Below, piece by piece: positions 30,672 to 41,055 of a DNA stretch of 64,000 nt. Position 1 is the first letter of the stretch; each line of letters opens with the position of its first letter. Source of the stretch: Symsagittifera roscoffensis (Eukaryota; Xenacoelomorpha; Acoela; Convolutidae); NCBI RefSeq assembly GCF_963678635.1, contig NC_087067.1, forward strand, positions 51,144,233-51,208,232. The letters are read 5' to 3'. Position numbers and translations under genes: made by a program. The notes beneath the pieces were generated by a model that saw only the letters and a list, made by a program, of their open reading frames with translations, was not told where the DNA came from and ran no database searches.

Positions 30672-31028
30672 TATCGTTTCATATTCTTGATAAAATATCT
30701 CTGTAAAATACTTAGAACTAACCAAAAGTGATCCATAGCTAACCTACAATAGTATGTAAAACTGAAACTATTTATAGTTTAAGCCAAAACAGAATAATTT
30801 TAATTTAGCAAACAGTTGCTCTTTAGTAGAGTTTCTGATATCTAACCTCGCAAATACCAGTATACACTAGATCTGTTGAGACTAGGAGATGTAAGAGAAA
30901 AATTAAGATCGGTTTCAGACTAAGAAGTTGCGCGAACCTATCCGGCTGAAAATAGGATAGCGTGACGAACAGACTGTGTACCTTACCTGATTTTTCTCTA
31001 TGAGTGAGCCATTCCGGACTTAAACTCA

Positions 31029-31673
31029 TAAACGTAAAAATCAAATAGTGGCAACTTCTTTTTTTTACACATGTTTTCTTTAAAACTTTTTGCTGTTCCA
31101 AATTTTTTTTCCAAAGAGCTGATAGTTTCGGTAGTTTTACTTCTTGAAAACCTAGTAGTACCAAAGAAAAATTTACAAAATTTCTTTCAGTTATAATCCA
31201 CCATAAAGGATTTCAAGAAGAATTCAAATTAATAGATGAGACCATGCTTCAAAACGAGGTTTTTGAGACCATGCTTCAAAACGAGGTTTTTTGCAAGTGG
31301 CTCATTAAATTGGCGGGAACACATTTTCTAATGGGTGTCGTGATTTCTGAAACTTCATAGATTCGACAATTTTTATTGAAATCGACCACATAAATATCGC
31401 GAAGTCTTTCGGAATATCAAAAAAACTTATTGCAAACATTTTTTTGCGCCCAAATGAGAATTTTACCAAAAAGTTTCTTCAAACTTCAGGCCCGCGTAGA
31501 AAAAATATACAGATGGTTGACCAAAGATGACTGTCCTAAATTAGCTTCCAAGAGAGTATTCGAAGCAGCTCCTGGGTGCAAAAGAGAAAAACAGTCTGAA
31601 TTTTTTTCCCACGAGCAATCCTTTTAAGAAAACTACATAAGTTTAAAAAAACTTAACTTTAAGTGTTTGTCGA
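31029..31673. other. Non-coding stretch with a 27-bp tandem duplication
   Basis: No gene is supported. A 27-bp unit starting GAGACCATGCTTCAAAACG is present twice in tandem at 31,238-31,291. Confidence 0.45.
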
Positions 31674-32175
31674 ATGAGTTACAAATTTGATGAACTTGTG
31701 GCAAACAAGAATTTAAAAGTAAAAAATATTCCTTCACTTTTTACGATAAAATATCAGAGTAATTCGTTTCAATTTCGAAAAAATTTTAGAATTTGTTTTA
31801 TTTTGGAATCTGAATCTCGGGCAATATGGTTAAATCTTTTGAACCCTACGAGCTTGTTCGAAAACTTTATTGGAAAAGAAACAGAACAACTTTCCTTGGG
31901 CTTGTTGCATCAGTCTGAATTTGTATGAGTTACAAATTTGATGAACTTGTGGCAAACAAGAATTTAAAAGTAAAAAATATTCCTTCACTTTTTACGATAA
32001 AATATCAGAGTAATTCGTTTCAATTTCGAAAAAATTTTAGAATTTGTTTTATTTTGGAATCTGAATCTCGGGCAATATGGTTAAATCTTTTGAACCCTAC
32101 GAGCTTGTTCGAAAACTTTATTGGAAAAGAAACAGAACAACTTTCCTTGGGCTTGTTGCATCAGTCTGAATTTGT
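31674..32175 (+). repeat. Exact tandem duplication of a 251-bp unit
   Basis: Units 31,674-31,924 and 31,925-32,175 appear identical. Each encodes the same 84-codon ORF (MSYKFDELVANKNLKV...), and because 251 is not a multiple of three the first copy's TGA overlaps the second copy's ATG. Identity implies a recent event or an assembly artefact. The ORF has no recognised domain and is probably incidental. Confidence 0.85.
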
Positions 32176-33114
32176 ATAAAGAGTTTGGCTTTCTCTTTAG
32201 TTATTAAGGATCGATTGGTGCAGTGTCATTCTTTAATGCATTTTCGTCACGTTAGTAGGCTCGTTGATTCGCTCCATTTAACAAAAGATTTGAACAAATC
32301 TCCAGTAAAAATATCTGTTTCTATTTTAAATCTGACAAATCGATGATCAAATCATTAAAATGTTTTACAGTTTTTGTTTTTCACCTTTAATAGTCTATTC
32401 TAGTAAAAACAAATTGTTGAAACAACAAAGAAGACTCATCGGACATCTTGTTTTAAATAGTCATTGGAAATGAATGAAATTTGAAAACTAAAAGAAAGTT
32501 TTTCAAAAAGTCTTAGTTTCTTTGATCCCATACAATGCCAGGTTTGAATTGAGTTAATTTTCAGAAATTATTTCTTCTAAGAAATTTGATCTGAGATGTT
32601 TTGTAATTCAATAGTTTCCAGGCTTTTACGGAAAGGTACCTATTATACCCAGGACTTGTTTTCAAAGATTTTTTTATATCATAGTAAATCAGTCCGAGCC
32701 TTCAGTCTTTTCATCTTTTAGATAATGTAGCAACTGTTGGTTAAAATGGTGTAAATTGTCCAAACGTAAAATTTAGACCTCCTGGAAGGGTTTTTGGATG
32801 GCTTCTGTCAGAAATCGCAGGATTGTCTTGGTCTCAGTAAGTTCCAACGTCTAGCATTGGATGTGAAACTTGGTCCAGTTTGATAACAAATAACGCCAGT
32901 TTCGATTGAATACATACCTTGATCAGATAAGCCGAATGCCTACCGGTTCACATACTAAAAATGTGTACTTTTTACAAACTGTAGAACAATTAAAGAGACA
33001 TAGCAGGCAGGAAACAATTATTTTGGTTAAAAAAAAACGCCGGAGGCAAATTAAAAAAAAAAGAAAATGTCGTTTTTGGGCATTTTTGAAAATTTCGACC
33101 AAAAAGTTTGCGTC
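32176..33114. other. Non-coding stretch before the decayed gypsy element
   Basis: No supported gene or bounded repeat. It ends with CGTC at 33,111-33,114, the left target duplication of the next element. Confidence 0.45.
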
Positions 33115-33327
33115 TGTCATAGTCCTAAATTAGTTATCTAAGTCTATTTAGTTCATGTTAGTTCCTTTTGTCAATCATTTCATTTCATTTCAATAGCAGG
33201 TGTTTGGCCTTCGGATTGTGTGTCACCTTCGGTTTTCACCTAAAACATTGTCTCGTTTGATCTTACTTAAATCAGTTGCCTGTTTATCTATTCTCTTAAT
33301 TCAATTATCGAATTAGCTTTTTCAACA
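33115..33327 (+). repeat. 5' LTR of the decayed gypsy element
   Basis: 213 bp, TGTCATAGT...TTTTTCAACA. The next bases TGGCGCAGACAGC are the primer-binding-site candidate; the tRNA is not identified with certainty, although a serine tRNA end is plausible. The last LTR base is the A of a Gag-like ATG (MAQTAGVSGG), an overlap known in some gypsy lineages. Confidence 0.88.
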
Positions 33328-34160
33328 TGGCGCAGACAGCAGGCGTAAGTGGGGGAAAAACCCACTTGAAATCGTTTCATTTTGGCCGGTGAAACATACG
33401 GAGCGCCCCATGTTGTGGGAATTTTGGCTTAATCGCTTCCAATGGGGAATGGTTGCGAAACACTCTATAAACCCGAAAAACTATTACTTCGCGGACTCGT
33501 TGACGGCTGCGCAGATAGCGGCTTTTACCGGAAGAAGTGGACGGGAAAACAGATTAGCGATGGAACAAAACCTAATTTCGAACCTATACCTTTGCTTGGG
33601 GGAAAGGGGCCAGGAGGAGTTACACAAACGAAGACCACACATGGAATTGGAAGAGGCACGCTATACGCGGGTGCTCGATGCTATGGAGGGGGAATTCAAA
33701 AAGGAGCGGAACGAAACCTACGAGGTGTTCCAGTTATTATCTAGAAAGCAGAGAATCGGGGAATCTTTGGAGCAGTTCCACGCTGTCCTTAGTGGATTAG
33801 CAGCGCGATGTGCATTTGGGGCAATGGAGTCGAGAGTGTGAAGGCTTATGTTACAATCGGAGGCACAGCGTCGAGCAGTACGGGAGGCGGTGGAATTAGC
33901 ATCAAGTCGGAGCCGATGGGAGCGATTCGGGGTGGTTATAGAAATAATCGAGGCAGAGGACGTGGCCAAGCGCAAGGCCGTGGATCGTACCGAGGAGGCA
34001 TCACCACCAAAGACCAAGGTGTTTCAACTGCGACAAACCCGGATTCACCAGAGACCACATGAATGAATGTGCTGCTCGAAATGTAACCTGTAATTTTTGC
34101 CAGAAAATTCGGCATTTCGAACGAACGTGTCGCGCTAAGAAAAATAAGAGGGAAAGTTCG
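33327..34160 (+). pseudogene. Gag pseudogene of the decayed gypsy element
   Basis: The frame beginning MAQTAGVSGG at the LTR edge stops after about 22 codons. Homologous sequence continues in another frame (33,389-33,841; LWEFWLNRFQW and FQLLSRKQRIGESLEQFHA, typical of Gag capsid), then switches again through an RGRGRGQ-rich stretch. It ends in two cysteine motifs: a diverged one (CFNCDKPGFTRDHMNEC, missing the usual His) and a canonical CCHC knuckle (CNFCQKIRHFERTC) near 34,090-34,131. At least two frameshifts and a stop destroy the product. Confidence 0.8.
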
Positions 34161-35680
34161 TCGGTCGGCGTTTTCCAGGAGCAAGCAAACTTCGGGTCGG
34201 AAGAGATGGGGGACGAAGAATCACAGCTCGAAAATTCAGTAGGATGGGTGAATCCGACGGCAGAAAAGCGGAACCGATCTTGGGATTCCGATAGTTCGGG
34301 GGGAGGAGACTATATGGTGATGGCGGTGCGGACGAAAAATCAAACTGAACTGCCAATCACGATGAATGGACGAAAAACCAGTGTGTGGGTCGACAGCGGC
34401 TCGCCGATTTCCATATTCACGAGTAACGATTTTCGAAGAACGTTGGGCGCCGCAGGCATACCATTGCAGGACGTCGATCCGCAGGATCAAGAATTTCGGG
34501 ATTATGGGAATAATCCAATCAACTTACTGGGTACGATGAAGGTGGAGCTAGCGTCGAATGGTTGGAGTACCTCAGCTGTGATAAAGTTATTTGGGGAGCA
34601 CGCCCCTCGATCATCGGGAGAGACTTGATGCCACACTTCGGGTTGCAGATAGTACAGAGGAAGCCGGACCAGGGAGGGATGTCAATACAGGAGACAGTCG
34701 GGAATGATGGAGAAAATCAATTGGAGAAGTGGCAGGACTAACTCAGTAAGCTATTTTCTCATCTATTTAACCGGGTGGGGAAGATATGCAACTTTAGAAT
34801 GCAGGCAAAAATTTTTTAATAATTTGATCCCGGTTCAACAAAAAAGACGAAGAGTGCCAATAACGCTGCAAGATAAGGTCGACGGTAAAATCGATAAAAT
34901 AATCAAGCAGGGACATATAGAACGTCTCGAAGATTGTTCAGATAAATAATTTGTAACGCCTACCGTAATCACCGTGAAAAAACACGGGTCGGTAAAATTG
35001 GCACTGGAGGTACGTGGATTAAACAAGCAGGTACATAAAAACAAATACCAAATGCCGAATATTGAAGAAATAATGGACGCCGTCGGTCAAACACTAAGCG
35101 AAAAGAAGTAGGGCAAAATATATTTTTCTACAATGGATCTCACATACGCATACGGAAAATTGCCTCTAAGTCAAGATACTAGCGTACATTGTTTTTTTTC
35201 TCTGGTTGGCGGATGCTTAAACCGAACGTATAGAATCAAAACCGGTTTCTACGGCCTAACTACGATGCGGGCGGAATTTCAACGAGTAATGGATTCCATC
35301 CTTTCGGAATATCCGCAGGCACATTCTTTTATTGACGACATTTTAGTCATTACAAAAGGATCGGAAATCGAACATATAGCAATCGTGAAGAAAATTTTAA
35401 GGAAATTGGATAAAAAAATATGTCGTTGAAATTAACAAAGTGTAACATCGCCCAACAAGAATGCGATTGGCTTGGACATAAGATCACGCGCACGGGGGTA
35501 AAACCACTGATTCGGAAAACTGAACCGATTGAAGCACTAAAACCGCCTCGCACACTAACTCAACTAAAATCATTTATGGGATCTATACATAGCTTCCATA
35601 AATATTTGCCAGCAGTTGCGGAATCCTCAGCTCCGCTGAGGCCACTGTTAAGCCGGAAAAACAAGTATAACTGAAGTACA
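34160..35680 (+). pseudogene. Protease and reverse-transcriptase pseudogene (decayed gypsy)
   Basis: The protease motif VWVDSGSPISIFTSNDF lies near 34,382 in the frame ending at 34,628. RT remnants follow: a primer-grip-type segment (RVPITLQDKVDGKIDKIIKQ), MDLTYAYGKLPLSQDTS, and the active-site FIDDILVITKG near 35,330. The connection region reads VKPLIRKTEPIEALKPPRTL. Several stops (e.g. after 34,949 and 35,429) and frame changes separate the pieces, so no enzyme could be made. Confidence 0.85.
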
Positions 35681-35689
35681 GAGTGCCAA

Positions 35690-36231
35690 GAAGCATTTGA
35701 GAATCTGAAACGGCAGGTGCCAATATTGTTGAACTTAGACACTTTGACGTGCATAAGGAAATTAGGATAGTGTGCGACGCAAATCATAATGAATTGGGGG
35801 CAGTACTAGAGCAACTAAGTACCGAAGGCTGGAGGCCGATTTCGTTTGCATCACGTTATCTAAACGACGCCGAAAAACGCTATTTGAATAACGAATTAGA
35901 AATGCGCGCAGTTGTGTGGGGAGCGGAATATTTTTGGAATTCTGTGCTGGTGCAAAAATTTCAAGTAGTAACGGATCATAAGGCGCTAGTCTCACTCTTG
36001 AACGGGAATAACAAGAAGAATAAAACAATGTTTAGCAGGCTAACTCGATGGCTAGACCGACTAATAACATTCGATTTCGAGGTTGAACATATGCCGGGGG
36101 CGAAAATTGGTTTGGCGGATTATCTTTCAAGACACCCGAACAGCGACGCTAAGCCAGTGTCAACATATGACAGCATGTTTACTGTCGTCAAAATTAGGTC
36201 TATTAAAAATGCCCTCGGATGTAAGACTTAA
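35690..36231 (+). pseudogene. RNase H domain of the decayed gypsy pol
   Basis: From about 35,749 the frame shows the Ty3/gypsy RNase H pattern: IRIVCDANHNELGAVLEQLS, ISFASRYLNDAEKRY, ELEMRAVVW, VVTDHKALVSLL, and the closing ADYLSRHP. This 160-codon block is intact, but it is cut off from RT by a shift near 35,750 and from integrase by stops after 36,231. Confidence 0.85.
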
Positions 36232-36546
36232 ACGGGAAAACCGCTCAACAAGTGTAAATAAGGAAGTTTTAAATCAAAAATTAGCCAATGGCGATAGAAT
36301 ATGTAAATTTCGAAAAGAAACGCGGACGGTAGAGGGCAAAAAATCATGATCATGCTACAACAAGCCAGCCAATAGGAATGCAGAAATTTGCATACGCCAC
36401 CAGTCACGTGACAAGTTATGCCGACGGTAACTCGGGTCGAAAATTAGAATAGTTGGAGCTATTACTATTGTTGAAAAGAGACAGGCTGAATCTATTAATA
36501 GAGCAGAGCAAAATTGTAAAAATCTGACATAAAAACAAGGGACAAA

Positions 36547-37714
36547 TTGTTGAAGAAAAATCAAAAACTCTTAAAAAGACATCCTAGTATTACCAGCAGC
36601 GAAGACAAGGTGGAAAAATTGACAGGAGAAGGGACCCTTAATGCGAGTACAACGGAAACCATCAGTACTAAATCTAATACAGTTTTATCAATACCATCCA
36701 TTTTTGCCGGTGAAACATTTCCTTCGGTAAACCCAGCAAACACTATTATGTCAGCCATTCCTAGAAATTGCAAAGTTGTCTCAAAAGCTACAGCATTACC
36801 AGAGTTGTTTAATCTACGGTTCGTTGAATCGCAATACCCATCAGACCCACAAATCGGGGCTATTTATCAACTTGTTAAATCTAAAGACCCGCAACTGCGT
36901 TGAAAATTTATGCCATGAACCGCTATCACTCCCAATTTGTAAATGAAATTAACATTAGGGATAATTGCCTTTGGATGGACGATAAATTAGTTATCCCAAA
37001 TTCATCACATACAGCAATAAATAATCGATTACATTATTATCACCACGGGAACAGCAATATGTTTGCGGCAGCAAAGGATATTTGTTATCCTTATATTCAC
37101 AGAAATATAGCAAATATGGCTGAAAAATGTCAGGAGTGCATACTCGCCGGTAAAAATCAAAAATCTATGTGTTCTAAGGTAAATCTAGGCAAGATACCAG
37201 AACCTAAAGAGCCGAATGATGCGATTCAACTAGATGTTTGGAGGCTTATCAATTATTTACCGGAGTCGAAAAAATACGTGATAGTAGCAGTGGATAGATT
37301 TTCGAGATGGCCTTCCGCTATGGTTTGCAACACAAATCGCTCTGATAAATTCTAAAAATTCTCAAATAACTTATGAATAACCACGGGGTGCCAATTAGGA
37401 TACATGTTGACCAAAGAACGAATTTTATGTTACATAATGTTAAATCCTTTTGTAATGCCGAAGGCATTGAAATTATTCAGCCACCGATAAATGATCACCG
37501 CGCCACCGGTTGCGTAGAGAGAACCATCGTAAGCTTAAAAAACTCTATCTTAACGTACGCGCGAAAGAAAAACCCGGAACCATTAGAGAAAATGGTGGAG
37601 CGAGCGCTGGGAGCACTAAGATTTTCACCAAATGCAACACTGAAAATAACGCCATTCGAAACACACCACGGCAGGGAGCAGGGAGGCCAATACCGTACTC
37701 CCAAATCTAACTAA
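36547..37714 (+). pseudogene. Integrase pseudogene (decayed gypsy)
   Basis: A linker frame (36,547-36,903) leads to the HHCC finger (HHGNSNMFAAAKDICYPYIH, CQECILAGKN). The core then shows the first Asp in QLDVWRL, the second in HVDQRTNF and the Glu in GCVERTI. Frame breaks occur at 36,903 and near 37,355. The spacing and GVPIRIHVDQ context are typical of Ty3/gypsy integrase. Confidence 0.85.
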
Positions 37715-38005
37715 AAAACCATCTCTGAGGAACTTGAATTAGTTGAATGTTCTAAAATCTAAGTCTGCATGTTTAGAGGAGCAAGATGCGGAAGCCAGGA
37801 AAATGCCGAAGCCGGCGGACACTCATTGGGGCATAAGTTCTGATAATGAGTACGGGGGAGATGCAAGGCGCAATTACCCATTGATATTAACCCAGAGGCA
37901 GGCCATAAGTCAGACAGATGAGCCAACGGCTACATCCTTTCAAGGACAAGGGGCGATGAAACGGGACCATCTCGCACAGTAAATCAGCGCACTGGGGACC
38001 GAAAT

Positions 38006-38644
38006 TTGAGCAGGTACAGGAAATTGAATACTAAAATTGTCGCCAAAAGTACACACACACTTAAAATGAATCATGGTACCTTGCTTAGCAAATCCGGGGT
38101 TGCTGTGCGGAAGGCCTCTACGCCGACAAAGCGAACGGCAGGGATCCCTAAGCCACCCACGCCAGCGGATTTAAGAAAGAAAGTTGCGATCGCGGAGACG
38201 AAAAAGCGAAATTTGGGAAAATCAGTAAAGTGGGCGGAGTCTGAGAGCGACAGCCAGCCGTTGGCTACAAGACGGATTGGCGGAAAACTGCCACTGGCAT
38301 CGTTGCCGGAAATACAAGTAGAGCCGACAGAAGAATCCACCGAACGAATGAACTCGAGGAGCGATGCACGAAACGGAGCGAGCGAGCGAATGATGATAGA
38401 GAACCCGGAGGTGGAGCAGAATGAGGGGACAAGCACGTCAGCGACCGGAAGAGCGAGTAAAACGACGGAAACGGAAAAACGGAACGACAACGAAGGCGAC
38501 ATACCGGAGGAAGCTCCGAAAGCAATGCCGGCGGCGGGCGGGAAGAAAAAGCAGACGGCGAAGCAACGACTGGTCTCTACTCGAGCCAAGACTCGGAAAG
38601 TGACACGGCATCTAGAAAATCAAGCAGGAAAAGAACGGCGGTGA
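38006..38644 (+). pseudogene. Hydrophilic C-terminal tail of the decayed gypsy pol
   Basis: A 212-codon open frame rich in Lys, Arg, Glu, Ser and Thr (e.g. KWAESESDSQPLATRR), without a known fold. It follows integrase remnants and precedes the 3' LTR, and is broadly similar in character to the long tail of the element at the right edge. Its higher GC and charge bias make it look coding, but upstream breaks isolate it. Confidence 0.55.
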
Positions 38645-38915
38645 CGAAGATGGGCAGGTGCATGATTGACCACATAACACGAGGAGTCGTTAAAGAAAAA
38701 GAAGATGAGTAAAAGGAACAATCAGAGTACGTTAAATCTTTAGCAGTGAACAAAAGCTTAGCATGCTCTCAATGATGCCTTAAGACTCAGCGACTTACGC
38801 TACCTGGATTCGGCAGGTCCAAACTAAGCTTTATGTTTAAAAACTTCCTCTTGAGTACTTCACTTCATCCAAACCATGACCAGTGCAGTTTATTTATTTA
38901 TTTTACATGAGGGTA

Positions 38916-39128
38916 TGCCATAGTACTAAATCAGTTATCTAAGTCTATTTTGTTCATGATAGTTCCTTTTGTCAATCGCTTCATTTCTTTTCAATAGCAG
39001 GTGATTGGCCTTCGGATTGTGTGTCACCTTCGGATTTCACCTAAAACATTGTCTCGTTTGATCTTACTTAAATCAGTTGCCTATTTATCTATTCTCTTAA
39101 TTCAAGTATCGAATTAGCTTTTTCAACA
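38916..39128 (+). repeat. 3' LTR of the decayed gypsy element
   Basis: 213 bp, TGCCATAGT...TTTTTCAACA, about 94 percent identical to the 33,115 copy by eye. Followed by the target duplication CGTC (39,129-39,132). Confidence 0.88.
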
Positions 39129-39132
39129 CGTC

Positions 39133-40647
39133 ACAAATTGTTTTAAGCATTTCTTTGTATCATAAGCAGACGCAGTGCTGTTTTGGTCACCACGAGCAGT
39201 CTCATGATTTTTTGCTTCGCTTTTTATCAAGTTTTCGGTGTTCACGTTTGTCTGGCGATGTATGCAAAGATTGTTTCCGAAACCTTAAAAATTTTGGAGC
39301 TTAAATAAACCCTAGAAATTGTCTGTTTACTCGGATTAAGTTCGCATTGGAAATAAGCAATAAAAAAGTGATAAAACAGTGATCGCCACTGATGACTTTT
39401 TGATGTTCAGTGCCACAATAGCAAACTTTATCGATGGATTATTGCTAACTTAGCGCTGGAAAAATTATCAATTTTTTATCGATAAAAAAGAAATTTCTTG
39501 CTGCAAATAAACATTTGTTTTCTGAAATTTTACACAACCCTGAGAATCTATTGAATTAACCAAGAAAAAATTTTGAATTATTTTTTTTTGCGTTCCACGT
39601 CTTCATTTGACGCCATCTTACCTGTTGTCCCTGCTACTATCAATTGATATCATTCGGAAGCTGTACGTCCACAGAATCTATTTTGATAGGAGCGAACCAA
39701 AAAGAAACAGATAGTTTTTTTAACTAATTTATTTCTGAATTGGCCGTCTTTAGTTAAAAGAAGACACGTAACAACTTTTTTTATAATCAAAATATCTTTA
39801 AAAATTCAAAAACGAAAAACTGTTTTCAATTATGTGTTTATTTATGGTGGATAAGATGATTTTATATCAGAATGTTAGCCACAATTTGTACCAAATTTAA
39901 ATATTTTTTAGCGATAAATCAGCGATTTCTTATCACTAATTTAGCGCAAATTTTTATCAAAGTTTAGCTATGAAATAGCTATGAAAAATCCACGAAAATG
40001 TTACTTAGATTGGGTTAGCATTTTTTATCGATAAGCATAAGTCGGAGCTCAACTAGGGTTAGCACAAAGCGCTTTGGGTAGTTTCTGTGTCGTGTCATTT
40101 TGGCTTTTCAGCCGTTTGCCCTTGAGTTGCGTATCTAGGATCCAAAGAAGCTCAAATAATAGTTCTTCCCTAATTTCGTATTTCTTTTACAATGTAGCCT
40201 TAAACTTGCTCGAGCAACTTGAAAATGTGTCAAAACATGAACTCCTCTTTGGTTTCCTCGCCAAGTGGGCAAATAAATCTTGCTTGGTTTAATCTGTGAC
40301 ATAATTTTGAGAATAAAAGTTTATGCTTCATTGTTGTTTGACCGAACAAATATGTTTTACTACAACGCGCCTCGACTGACCGATCACAAAGTTCTTTTAT
40401 GGAACATTTGAAGAGTTAGTCTTCTCTGTAATAAAGTAGAGCTGTTAATAACATGGAGTTAAGATTAATTGTACAAAACGAACGGTACAGATTTTGATAA
40501 TTTTTCTTTTTTGAGTTTATCTGGTTTCAACTAATTAGGCGGATTTTCCGATTTTCCACGAGAACAGCTTGGTTTAAATTGTTGCAGTTGGCACGTTACA
40601 ATAGTAATCTGTTTAACCAGCAGTAGTTAGCACCTCTTATTCTTGTT
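39133..40647. other. Non-coding stretch
   Basis: AT-rich with only short, featureless ORFs. No bounded repeat was identified. Confidence 0.4.
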
Positions 40648-40806
40648 ATGTCTATCAACGATTACTGGGAGTCGGATAACGAGAGGGGGGAGCAGTGGGG
40701 ACAAGTTCTCTCGTGGAAAACGAGTGTGTTTATTCACTTTGAGGAAGCAATTGAGGAAATTTACGAGGAGTTTTCGACCAGTCCTGGCAAGTTTTTCAGC
40801 AGCTGA
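40648..40806 (+). CDS. Possible small ORF or first exon (52 codons), unknown
   Basis: An ATG opens a 52-codon frame of clearly non-AT composition, MSINDYWESDNERGEQWGQV..., then Glu-rich (FEEAIEEIYEEF), ending in TGA at 40,804. GC is higher than the surroundings. It lies 5.4 kb upstream of the first recognised flippase exon on the same strand, so an N-terminal exon is conceivable, but I found no donor giving the required phase. It may be a fragment of another gene or chance. Confidence 0.25.
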   Translation: MSINDYWESDNERGEQWGQVLSWKTSVFIHFEEAIEEIYEEFSTSPGKFFSS

Positions 40807-40841
40807 TTCGTGAACCTCCCGGGTGGAAGTGCTCGAAATAT

Positions 40842-41055
40842 GGGCTCTTTACCAGTCCGCCCCCTTTCAAATTCAATTTTGAAAAGCTTATTTAACCTTG
40901 TCATAATGCAATGAAATTTGGCGTGGTGAACAAATCGACAACTATGAACAGATTTGTTCTTCATACCTTACAGCGTAACATCACGCATTTAGCCGTAATA
41001 ATACCTAAAGCAAACAAAAAACTCGGTATTTTGAAAGGGGGCCTCAAAAAGAGCC
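40842..41055. mobile_element. Short inverted-repeat element (MITE-like), copy 7
   Basis: Ends GGGCTCTTTACCAGTCCGCC and GGGGGCCTCAAAAAGAGCC form the family's terminal repeat. The interior CGTAACATCACGCATTTAGC segment matches the copies at 8,438 and, inverted, at 4,820. It lies more than 30 kb from the cluster at 4-9 kb. Confidence 0.6.

Larger units (their letters stand above)
29339..31028 (-). repeat. Old solo LTR of the giant element's family, split by a Tc1 element
   Basis: Read on the minus strand, 30,674-31,028 matches the LTR family from TGAGTTTAAGTCCGG onward (shared motifs CTCATAGAG, TTCGTCACGCTATC, GCAACTTCTTAGTCT). The match resumes at 29,339-29,369, ending GAACTGGTTCA. Removing the 1,302-bp Tc1 and one TA leaves about 386 bp, close to the 363-bp solo LTR at 60,581. 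Flanks TAAG and TAAA are a plausible decayed 4-bp duplication. Its orientation is opposite to the LTRs at 10,070 and 28,581. Confidence 0.8.
33115..39128 (+). mobile_element. Decayed Ty3/gypsy LTR element (6.0 kb)
   Basis: Two 213-bp LTRs (33,115-33,327 and 38,916-39,128) flanked by CGTC on both sides (33,111-33,114 and 39,129-39,132). The LTRs differ at roughly 12 positions by eye, about 5-6 percent, so it is much older than the giant element. The plus strand carries Gag, two zinc knuckles, protease, RT, RNase H, integrase and a long hydrophilic tail in Ty3/gypsy order, broken by many stops and shifts. No envelope ORF is seen. Confidence 0.92.

Noticed and set aside
31430-31627. 65-codon plus-strand ORF
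   Set aside because: No motif, no splice signals, and located in repeat-rich non-coding DNA.
38071-38589. 172-codon minus-strand ORF
   Set aside because: Shadow of the charged, GC-rich plus-strand tail of the decayed gypsy element.
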